This document shows positions 1-10,000 of a DNA stretch of 42,055 bases, one piece after another; within the stretch, counting starts at the first letter, position 1; every line of letters begins with the position of its first letter. The DNA is from Pleurotus ostreatus/Saccharomyces cerevisiae fusant (Eukaryota > Opisthokonta): positions 1 through 42,055 of the forward strand of contig JAMQCK010000187.1 of the NCBI GenBank assembly GCA_024196135.1, given 5' to 3'. Below the pieces are notes generated by a model. The model saw only the letters and a program-made list of their open reading frames with translations. It searched no databases and was not told where the DNA came from. The translations under genes were made by a program, and so were the position numbers.

Positions 1-862
1 CGGAAGATTACTGGCCCACCCTCGAAGGGCTCATTGCAGCCCACATCGGTCTATGCTCACCCTCCAAGCCCTCTACTCGCGCGACTTCGTGTGTATCTGA
101 ACATCCTGTCCTCATACAGGCGCTACTATGACGCTGCTTCTCACCCCGGTCACGCTGACGAACTCAGCATCGGGGTACAGGACATCGTTGAACAGCTGTG
201 CGGGTCTATGAGAACTCTAGTCCATGACAAGCGTCGAGCACTAGTGCTATACGACATATGCATCAGTGTCTTCAGAGTCCTTGTCGAAGATGCCACGCCA
301 GCCATCGCGTACCCTATCACACCGATGCTCGAGCTGATGGAGATGGTCATCACTCGACTGGTGTCAACATCCACGTCGACTCTCATCCAAACCACAGGGC
401 ATGTTATAGCACAGCGCAGGACGGAGCTATGCCGTCTGCTCGTGCGCTTCATTCTGATCACATTGTCCGCATGCGCGCGCGACGATGGCACTCATCTGAA
501 GGCCTTCATGTACAAGGGTGGATCGAAGGATAGTGGCGTCAAGCTTCTGGTATCGATGCTTTATCGGTTGGTGGCGAGGCCAGGTTCCCACGACTCTGAC
601 TTCCTGGACCACAAATTCCGCGCACACGAAGCTCTGAGTGGGGGGTCGCAAGTCCCCTTAGGTGATCGGCGCCATCACGGCTGCCTCTTTAGGAAGACTC
701 GCCCGAAAAGCGGTCAGAATGCTGTCCGGGCCCTATTGCTGATACTTTCAGATCGAAGTCCTGCCGTATAACGATACAGGTTGCGCTCCATATGAAAACG
801 TTGTACCCGATTTTCCGCTGAAGTGGGCCAAACACTTGGAACGTGTTGTGAGCTCAAGGTAA
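1..862 (+). CDS. 3' part of an unrecognised multi-exon gene (5' end outside window)
   Basis: I do not recognise the product. The long open frame from the left edge (frame 1, open to 771) is rich in hydrophobic helices such as LARLRVYLNILSSY and FRVLVEDATPAIAYPITPML, which suggests an all-helical repeat-type protein. The frame loses protein character after about base 600. A better end is reached by splicing: an acceptor at 659-661 opens VIGAITAASLGRLARKA, and an acceptor ending at 751 opens IEVLPYNDTGCAPYENVVPD, which runs to a TAA at 860-862. The donors are uncertain (571 fits in phase for the first intron, about 713 for the second), so the end at 862 is inferred. Without splicing the stop would be at 769-771. 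No catalytic motif is visible. Confidence 0.45.
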
Positions 863-1012
863 ACCATATGATGTGAGACAAAATCGAGATTTGGGGTACA
901 ACATTTTGAGCTCTGGTATTCTCTGCGCGTATTGTAGCTCAAAGCAAGTTCGCCGGACGAGCGCGCCCTTACATCTCCTTTCCCGATCAAAAATCGCGGC
1001 AAAGCCCGCCGA

Positions 1013-1030
1013 ACGCGTGACGTCACGCGT
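1013..1030. promoter_or_regulatory. 18-base perfect palindrome with CRE core TGACGTCA
   Basis: The sequence ACGCGTGACGTCACGCGT is its own reverse complement over all 18 bases. Its centre (1018-1025) is the full cAMP-response/ATF-CREB site bound by bZIP dimers. It lies 118 bases before the ATG at 1148 and about 150 bases after the previous gene's inferred stop, so it is placed to act on the downstream gene. Binding itself is inferred. Confidence 0.5.
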
Positions 1031-1147
1031 CTACACATCTTCCGCCTCGAGGAGTACAGCTGTTCTCCCAGCATAAGCACGCAGTCTGCGAAGCGGATCG
1101 CACGGAATGACCTTTCACACTACCGCTAAGCACTCGGCTGCTCTATC

Positions 1148-4100
1148 ATGACCACGAAGCCCAAGAGATCGTCATGCCAGGTGCCTCGAAAACGGCGAAG
1201 CCCTGCGCAGCGTGCCGTCCTCGCCAGCGCGCAGGCAAGATGGCGGCGCGTGAACAGCGAGAACATCGACCCTTCTGGCGACAATACTGTCCCACCTGCA
1301 CCTTCTATGTGTCTCTGCCCATCCGACTCGAAGATGTGTCTCCCACTCGCAGACCACAACCGACTCATTGACAACGTGCGCCGCACTGTTCGTCAACGAG
1401 ATCTGAAGTTGAAGAAAAAAATCGCCGAGATCCACCACGAGACACTCATGCACAAGGAGGAACTCTCTAGCATAGAGGAGGCACATCGACGGGAGATCCT
1501 GGAGGCGAGTAGGACAATAAACGAGATGAACTATCGACTTAGCACGGCGGAGGAGGAAATAGCGCGCCTTCATCGCGTCATCGAAGAGCAGCAGCAGTTC
1601 CTCGCCCGCCTTCAGATGAGAGCGCTCCACTCCCGAAGGTCGCTGGATGCTCTGCACAAGCGCGCTCTTCGTAACTCACCCTGGCATCGACATCGAAGAG
1701 CAGAAATTATTCGAGAACGCGCTATCCAGGATAGACTGGAGAAAAGGATATTCTATAAAGGAGCATACACGGCGCAGGCGAGGGCTCTCATAAGGGAACT
1801 CATGCGCACGGGCTGCTCGGAGAAAAAAGTGGGTGCTTTGTTCATTGAGTTTGGCCGCCTCCTCGGGATCAAAAATCTCGAGCGGCTACATGCCCCGTCC
1901 GCTCGAAGCAGCCAGCGCTTCGTTGCCGAAGGTGGAGTTGCTGCCGACATGCAGACCGGGATGACCGTCGCACTGAATCAAAGTAAATCACTCTTTTATC
2001 TGATGTTCCCGCAATATTGACACGATATACTACAGACATTACCTCGAGCTCAGACTCCACAACTTTCCGTCACCAAAATTATAACTCCAATTTCCTTGCA
2101 CTGCATCCTGTGACCGTGTCGGGCAAGCTGTCGGACGAGTCAGTGCTGCACGCGCTCGGAATCAGTGCCTCGGTCGACCATTCGAGTGCAAAACAGCTAA
2201 GGGGCTATCTGGCATGTCTCGAGCACAAGTTCGGAATCTGGAATCGCTCTCCGATGGCTCAGCGGATGGGCCTCTATGCCAGCCTTCGGGAATACGCCTG
2301 CAGCCTAAAGGGGACAAATGGAGATCACGCTGCTGATGTACAGAAGAGCAACCATGACCTTGAGCAGTTCAAAGGCGACATGACCGCAGCATACCTCGGC
2401 AGTGAGCAGCTAAAGAAGCTCTCCCCCGAGGAGATTGTGCAGCACATCATTCCTCTTGCTCGGACGGCGATCTCTGAAGCTGGTGGCTCGGCAGCTTGGG
2501 CACAGCTCAGCGGCGAGGAACGTGCCACACGTAACCTCGGCGTCATGGAGGCACTTGCGCGCAGTATCGGACAGATGCTCTTGGACGGAATGGACGTCGA
2601 GGAGCGGGGCAAACTGTCGCGTTTTCTTTGGTCGGGATGCTGTATGCACAAGGAGCTGAACAGCGTCAAAGGGGGTGATAACGCGATGCGGAAGTACTAC
2701 GAGGAACACCCTGACGTACCACGCCCAGTCCTCCTCGCAAACAGGGATAACGCTGCTGTCCTTCGCCAGGTCCAAGACGGAGAGCAGCTTACATCCGCGG
2801 AGATGCATGCGCTCGTAACAAGCAGTTGCGGTGCCATCAAGGCCACGACGCTCGCGGGAATGATCTGCAACAACAAGGATAAGAAGAAAGGCCAGCACGA
2901 CACGTACATCTGGTTTTTCCAAACAAAACTCGGCTTGTCGTCGTCACATGTCTTCCCCGATGTCAGTAACACCCGGTTCCAATCCCACTGTGACGCAGCC
3001 TGCGAGATCATTTGCCACCTTGCCACCTATCGAACTTTCATGCAGTGCGTGTACTGGCGAAAGGATAAGCCCAGTTTCACCAACGTGGAGCAGAACCTCT
3101 ACAACGCTCTCTACGACATCCCGACACTCACCGAGATGTGTGTTCTGGTCCTTTATGCGAACTGCATCACGTACCCATACGCGCGACGCGTCCGAGGTCC
3201 AGGGACCAACCATCTGAATGCGCTAGAGCTTGGGCCCTACCACGCCGACTTGAAAGCCTTCGTTCGCGTCCTCATTGCCAACCCCGATCTCGTGCTGGGG
3301 CCTGAGGCCGACTTCCATACCGCAACCTTCGACAAGGAAGAGATGCACCGGCCCTTAGCATACGCAGCGGTACGCGCGATGCAAAAGAGGCTGCCGTTGC
3401 TGCGTACCCTTTTCGTGGTCTTCCTGGAGGGCGCGCTCGTGACCTGGGAGCGGTTCACGTCCGAATTCGCAGAGGGTGGGATCATCGATCAGCTGAGCGA
3501 GGGGGAGAGGAAAGCAATCTTCATACCTGCAACAAACGACGCGAACGAGAGTGCCCTCGGAACCATTGTTGCCAGTAAACGGCGCCGCCCAAACGAGACG
3601 CTCCATCAGTTCAACGCACGGTTCACTTACGAGCACAACCATACCCGGGGCTTCATGGATAATTTTCAGGAAGCGGACGAGAAGTATGTCCGCAGACAAG
3701 CTCGTCTCGTGCTCGCATCGCTCCCACAGGCAAAAATTCGCAGATCGCAGGCCGAACACGACGACCGCGTTGCTGCCGAGCACAAGCAAAAGGAAGCTAG
3801 GAAGGCTTTAGCGCGGACGGAGAGGTGGAGGGAGTTGTCGAGTGCTGAGCTCGTGCTGAATCTGCGTGTGCTCAAGGATCTGTCGGGTCCGGAGCTGAAG
3901 CGTCAGCTTGACGTCTGGCGCTACGTGAGGCGGGCACCCAACATACCATATGGAACAGCTATGCCGCGGAATTCACACAAGGTCGACGCGTTGCGCAGGC
4001 TGATAGTGCAGTACCCCGGTGGCAGGGTCCCCGACTCGCAGCAGACACCAGTCTCGCCTCTGGAGGAAAAGCTGGGCCAGCCTATTGGTCCGACGGTGAC

Positions 4101-4209
4101 GCGCATGATGCCACGGATAAGCGGGCCCCGGGTATCCGCAGGCTCGTTTGTGAATGGTCAGTTGGGAGGAGGCGACGCACTGTATGATTCCGACGACGAC
4201 CAAGACTGA
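1148..4209 (+). CDS. Member of an expanded basidiomycete family with coiled-coil N-terminus; possibly transposase-derived
   Basis: Two exons, 1148-1982 and 2036-4209, joined across a 53-base GT-AG intron, give 1002 residues. Phase agrees across the junction. The N-terminus is basic, followed by a coiled coil (about residues 80-165) and a helical stretch. The larger C-terminal part resembles, from memory, a protein type present in many copies in Agaricomycete genomes. Its most distinctive blocks are SSSDSTTFRHQNY (Asp near 285), GCCMHKELNSVKGG (His 483, Glu 485) and NDANESALG (Glu near 783). Their Asp/His/Glu pattern and the copy number in other fungi suggest a DDE/D-type transposase or a domesticated derivative, but that is inference. 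The C-terminus has a charged helix and a short acidic tail (DSDDDQD). The frame is intact. An 18-base CRE-like palindrome lies upstream. Confidence 0.7.
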
Positions 4210-4374
4210 CAGAGTGGTATTCCCAAGGTCAAAATTGTTCATGTCTTTACTTTATAGATAGCTCATGACCTCTACAGTAGACCGGAGCGAGGACGATACG
4301 AAGGGGACGTAGCTTCGATGGAGGGAGGTGGAGGACGGGTTTGAGAGGTCTAAGCGGTGATGGCTGCTGACTAA

Positions 4375-5621
4375 GCACGCCGATCGTCAACCGTGACTTG
4401 CGCCACCTCACTCTGAGCGCCTTGCATGAATTGTTCCCCATCGACTTTCGGGACCCAAGTCGAAGGACGCACCTAGGCGATCTGATATCCGTGGTGCACT
4501 GGTATATCGATACAAGCGTACGCGCCGTATACAATCACCGTTCAGCGACCTGCGACCAAGGCGGAGATCACTGCATAACATGCCGGCGTACTGCCGTCGT
4601 TAGCTCATTGGCAGACGTCAATATTCTTTGCTGGCTGTTTTGGCTCGATGGGAGCATCTGTCGCGCGGGATACGACGTCCGCTCGGGACTAATTTCTAGA
4701 TCTAAGGGAGGACTAATCCGACTTCTTACTCGTCTAAGGGGAGAGCCTCGCAATACCCCTCCACCGTGGACCGAGCTTGCTGCGCCTCATATACACCCGC
4801 TACCAATGGAAGCAGCATGGGGTCAGCTCAAGAAGGAATTCGTGTCTTCCTTACCGTTTACGACCACCGAAGAGACCTTCTGGCGCATCTATATCTACCA
4901 CGAACTCGGTGCCTTCCTTGCCTTCCTGCGCCAGCAATGGAAAGCACCGATTTACTCGTAGGTCTTCAGATGAAAATGCCGAATGTGACTTACTGTCTTC
5001 AGTGTACCTTCCAACGTGTTTGAAGAGAGCAAAAAGGAAGACCTGGACTACAACCCCGTCGCCGCAGATCCACTTGACCGTGCGGCATACACTGACGAAG
5101 CAGCCGGTCACTTACTGGAGCTCCTTGGGATGGACGATACTCTGCGATAGCTGCCTTTCCACTACTGCGACATACCTTTCACGAGCAAACGGCGCCCCGA
5201 AGCCAAGTCGGGTCTGGCTGATGCATACGCTAAAGCCCACGCATCTGCTACGGCCCTCGACGAAACAATCAGGGACCTTATCGTGCGACATTTCGGTGGC
5301 CTATACGACCCAGGCAATAGCCTGCGCGAGCTGCCATACTACACAGTCGCACTCGCAGATGACGCTGGGCCTGCCGCTTCCACGAGGAGTACGCATGGCA
5401 ACGACGCACGCGACGAGGACAGCCCCAGCGCTCTGGTCATTGCTGGAGGGGGCATCGTCGATGCGTTACCTGATCAACCTCATCAATCGCCTGAGCGAGA
5501 CTCACAAGAGGCTACGACTGATCACGAACCGATCATTGAGGAGCCAGATGAAATAGATGACATGTACTCGATGCCCAAAGGGACCCCGGGAGGAGCATCC
5601 ACGAAAGAGCTCGACCAGTAG
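4375..5621 (+). CDS. Unrecognised gene with an in-frame TAG; possible pseudogene
   Basis: The product is not recognised. An open stretch follows the TGA at 4368-4370 and probably begins at an acceptor near 4373-4375. It reads TPIVNRDLRHLTLSALHELF and runs to a good donor at 4958 (GTAGGT). A 45-base intron (4958-5002) keeps the frame and continues as SVPSNVFEESKKEDLDYNPV up to a TAG at 5148-5150. Past the TAG the same frame continues for 156 sense codons, with plausible protein composition and an acidic, Ser/Pro-rich end, to 5621. The gene is therefore either broken by a nonsense change or spliced around the TAG. An in-frame removal from a weak donor at 5058 or a 96-base intron 5107-5202 is possible. 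There is no early ATG in frame, so an upstream exon is missing from this model, or the gene is a fragment. Confidence 0.4.
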
Positions 5622-5836
5622 GGTTCTGGGGCACATCGTGTCGAAGGTAGGATCATTTTCTTGAGCAAGCACGCATCTTCTGACAAATTTGACATAGGAG
5701 ATAATGAGGGGCGTACACTATTTACAAGTTATGTCAGCCATAGACGAATGAACGAAGCCTGACACCCACTTTTCAATGTGAAAAATCAACTGCTGCACGA
5801 TGTTTGTAACATCAGAGCTATTCCAATCCACACCAT

Positions 5837-6859
5837 TCAAGACGTGGACATACGGTCGGGAGAGATACTCCGACTGTGCGACCGGAAGCGAGACCCCGAC
5901 CGCGAGCGCGACGGGCTCCGGGACACATACCGCGATCCCGCCTCGGACGGCGTCTTGTCGCTCCTGCTGAGGCTCCGCCCCCGCGCGCGGTCCGGGCTGA
6001 CGCTCCCGTCCTTGCTCCTGTAACCTCCCGCGCTCGACCTGCTTCGGCTCCTACTCCTACTTCTGCTGCGACTGCGGCTCCGATCCCGCTCGTCGTCGCT
6101 CCGGCCCTCGAGCGCGTCGAGCAGCCGGCTCTTCCGCGGCCCGATCTCGCCGTTTTCTTCGAGGATCTCGCGCTTTTGGAGGCGAGGGAGGATGATGTCG
6201 CATACGCGCTCTTCGGTGAGGAGGGAGTCGACGAATTCGTCGATGAAGGTGAGGCGGTAGCCGCCTGAAAGGATGTCAGTGGTCGGACGGCGCGCAGGGA
6301 GGAGGGGGACTTACCCATGTCACGGTAACGTATTTTGCGGTAGTCTTTGAGCAGGGGTTCGAGGAGTTCGTACACGTCAACAGCGCGGAAGGTCATGCGA
6401 ATGTACATTGCTGCCAGAGCTCGCAAGTACCTGGCTTGTTTGTGAGAAAGGGCAGGGAATAGATTGCAGAGGACGCACTTGAATTCATCTGCCTGTAAGT
6501 ATTCCACCAGGATCTCCTTCTCAGGCTGAATTTGCAGGAGCTTCAGGAGCAAACATAGGAACTCCGTAGGACGCTGGTTCCCGTAGACACCTCCGATCGC
6601 GCGCAACGAGATAGCCTTATCAATGAGACTTTCAGCTGAAGGAAGGGTAAGTAATCAAGCACCGGATATATGAAGGGGACGCACCAGTCAGCGCGAAGCA
6701 GTGCTCCTTCCAGTAGCTCGACTCCCAGATGCGATTACGAATAACGGTTTCTACGAGGAACTGCGTTCATCAGGAGTGCTCATGCGGAAAGAATCTGATG
6801 CATACCTGGGGATTCTGGCCATGAATCTGCTTCGCATCCCGTACCGTCGTATTCGCCAT
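5837..6859 (-). CDS. prp38: Pre-mRNA-splicing factor Prp38
   Basis: A component of the U4/U6.U5 tri-snRNP, needed for spliceosome activation before catalysis, acting in the nucleus. Five exons (6806-6859, 6685-6760, 6479-6635, 6315-6430, 5837-6264) with introns of 45-50 bases sum to 831 bases, 276 residues. The protein starts MANTTVRDAKQIHGQNPQ. It carries the Prp38 core through residues about 1-175, including AIGGVYGNQRPTEFLCLLLK, YLRALAAMYIRMTF and RLTFIDEFVDSLLTEERVCD. It ends in an Arg/Ser-dipeptide region (about 195-276), as in animal PRP38A and unlike the shorter yeast protein. The start ATG lies two bases from an ATG on the opposite strand, and the gene diverges from bub1. Confidence 0.95.
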
Positions 6860-7013
6860 GATGGATGAGGACAAGTTCAATATTCCGCCGTCACGCTGTC
6901 ACCTATACGGTCATGTGATTTTCGTGACGAGCGCGTTCCGCGCCGTTGATCCGGCTCGACCGTGCAAGCTTGACCTCGACGGCCACAACGACGACGACGC
7001 GCGTTCGCAAGAC
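6860..7013. promoter_or_regulatory. Shared bidirectional promoter of prp38 and bub1
   Basis: Only 154 bases separate the start codons of the divergent genes prp38 (minus) and bub1 (plus). An upstream in-frame ATG for bub1 at 6861 would all but abut the prp38 start, so the ATG at 7014 is preferred. No TATA box is evident. Confidence 0.5.
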
Positions 7014-10000
7014 ATGAGCCCTGGCCCCGAAGCAAGGAATGCGGCGCTTGCAAGACTTAGGGAGGGCCTAGCCTCGCCCGATGGCGCCCTCGACCCTATC
7101 GGCGTCTACGACGACTTCGTGAAATGGACGACCTCAAACTATGACGAGAGGGATGCGAACTCGGGCTTGAAGGAGATTCTGGCAGAGGCAACGGAAAAGT
7201 TTAAGAACGACGACATTGCGAAGGTCGATATGCGATATGTCAAGTTTTGGAGGAGTTATGCAAGACTGCAGCCCAGAGCCGAAGCGATTACGACGTACGA
7301 GCGTATGATGTCGCACGGGATAGGGACCGTGTTCTCCCCTGTATATCAGGAGGCGGCGGTACTGTACGAGCAGGATGGAAGGTGCGTGCTCCGTCAAGGC
7401 GCCGCATTGACTCACTGACCGTGGACGCAGACTTGATGACGCAGAAACTCTGTACCGCAAAGGCATCAAGCGCCAGGCGCGCCCGCTAGACTGGCTCAGG
7501 ACGCAGTACAAAGAGTTCAGGAGACGTACTGGCCGATCAGCGCGAAAATCATCCTCCTCGAACGCCGCTTCATCATCCTCAGCTCCTCCTCCCAGACCAT
7601 CTGTACCCGCACCTGCGCCCGCTCCCTCCTCTTCATCCTCCGGTACGGTCGCCGTACGATCGACCGCTGCGCAGCGCTATGCAGTCATGCTCGAGCCCAA
7701 TCCGCCTGGCAAGCGCCCAGAGAAATTCATGTTCAATTTTGCCCTACTTTGGACCGACGATGGAGGCGAGTTCAACATCGCGGAGGCCCGCGCCCGATCC
7801 ATGGGCCTTCTCGACAAGAGATGGAACCCGCCACCTGCGTCGGAGAGCAGGCTCGCGCCCGGCAACATGCCCTCCACCTCTGAGAGCACCGGCATGCACA
7901 CTACGCGCACGCTCAAGCGGAAGAGCATCATGGGTGGCGGGCCCGAGCCAACCATGACGATCAACACGAAGGAGGCGCTGGCGGACGTGTTTGGCATGTA
8001 CAACTCGCCCGAGCGCACGATGCGCCATGCGCAAGTCGCGGGTGGGAAGCATGCGCCGCTGATGAAGGTCGATATCACTCCGTCGATACAGTTTGAGAAG
8101 AGGATTGCGGGTGAGTTGGTCCTCGGCATGTTGCCTAGACTCACAGAGCTGACGCGCGGCCAGAACTGCAGCCATTACCCGAAGAGATACCCCCATCCTT
8201 CCGACCTGGACAAGGTATGCTCTGCAATCTCCCACCAACTCATGAGGCTCATTCAATGCACAGCTTCAGCGTTCAAACCCTTTGTCGATGCGCAACCTGC
8301 TCCTAGATCTAACTCACCCGGTATGATATCCGCGTATGATGACAGATAGACGCTAACTACTGTTCTAGCTGACAACCAACCCAAACTTGCCGCACGTACG
8401 CTAAACCCACTCGTTGACCTAATATATGCTAACCAAATTTCAGCCTTCCAACCCTTTGTCGACGATTCTGCGTCCAAATCACCTGGTAAGTATCGCGTTG
8501 CTTGAGAAGTGACCTTCTTGACAAGTTTCCCATAGCCTTCCGGCCCTTCGTGGACAATGAACCTGCACCCCAAAGCCAGAAGAAGCGCAGCAAGGTACTT
8601 TTTGCACGCATATACCCACTTTCCACGTCTAACCCAGCTCCCAGCTCATGCCCTACGTCGACCCCGAGAACGCGCCTCGCGCAGCGCTCGGTTCCAAGGA
8701 CACCTCGACCGACCACAACCCCTTCGCGCCCCAGAAGTCGGTGCTCAAGACCAAGGCCGTCGCCGGTGATGCCGATGCGCCCACCAAGCCCGACGCACTC
8801 AGCAAGTCCTCAGATGCGCTCACGAAGCCCGTCTTCACCCCCGCTGGCGCCAAGCCCGCGCTCGCGCCACTCCGCGAGGCCTTCACCGACGATCATGGCC
8901 TGCCCTCGCAACAGCGCCCGAAGATGGGCGGCCCGACGCACGAGCGGGCGAAGTCGTACCAGGAGCAGTCGGCGAACGAGGACCCCCAGTCGCAGTCGCA
9001 GCAGCGCGCGCCGGTGTTCTCACAGCAGTCGGTCTTCTCGCGGCAGCCGGTGTTCACGCCGAAGGAGAGCGGGGTGGCGCCGCGGTCAAGGCTGGTGGAG
9101 CAGGCGAAGGCGGAGAATGCGTTTACGCCGAAGCAGGGGGCGGCGGGGGTCAGGGGAGAGAATGCGTTTACGCCAAAGACTGAGAACGCGTATACGCCAA
9201 GGACGGAGAACGGGTTTACGCCAAGGACGGAGAATGGCTTCGCGCCGAAGACGGAGAATGCGTTCACGCCGGCGAGCAAGAGTGAGAACTCACTTGGGTC
9301 GGCATCGAAGCGGGAGAACGCGTTCACACCGAGGAGCGAGAACTCGTACTCTAGAAGCGAGAATGCGTTTACGCCGAAGGAGGAGATTGTCTTCAAGCCG
9401 AAGCCCGCGGCGGTTGAGCGGAAAGCAGCGTTCAGCATCTTCCGGGATCTCGAGCCGGAGGAGGCGCCTCCCGCACCGAAGGTCGTGGAGATCGAGAGCG
9501 ACGAGGAGGAACAGGCGCAAGAGGCCGAAGAGGAGCAACCAGAGGAGCCGGACTTGAGCAGGCACGCGGAAGACGAAGTCAACGAGCATCTGCCGGACGA
9601 CTACAGCGGCGACTTCGAATACGACGACAATGAGGAGGATCTGGCCGTCGATCCTGACCAGGAGTATTCGACTCCTCCGCCGAGGGAGATGCCCTTACCT
9701 GAGGATGGGTATAGCGAGTACGACGCCAATCATCAGCCTGTCCCGTACAGTCGGTGCGGCCCCGTCACTATCATGACGCCTATCGCCGAGCGTACGCTCG
9801 AGTTCACGCGTTCGACATTCGATGGGACGCCGTCTAGGAATCGTCTCGCACATGTGCCCGAAGACGATGACGAAGACTACGACTTCCGCGAGCTCGCGGA
9901 CGAGGTCATCGGCGAGGAGGACGAGGGAGAGGAGGAAGATGAGCGCACGCGCGAGGAGCAGGAGCAGGATGAGGATATGCAACACATTCAGGAGAAGACC

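Noticed and set aside
5818..6606. Single 262-codon minus frame as the whole Prp38
   Set aside because: It reads through three introns and leaves the true frame after RYRDMG. The spliced model gives the full Prp38 core and Arg/Ser tail.
6861..7013. Upstream in-frame start for Bub1
   Set aside because: It would all but abut the prp38 start codon and add residues with no similarity to Bub1 N-termini. ATG 7014 gives the expected start.
8502..9557. 351-codon Arg/Ser-rich frame overlapping bub1
   Set aside because: It is the shadow of the bub1 exons in another frame; the bub1 frame carries all family motifs.
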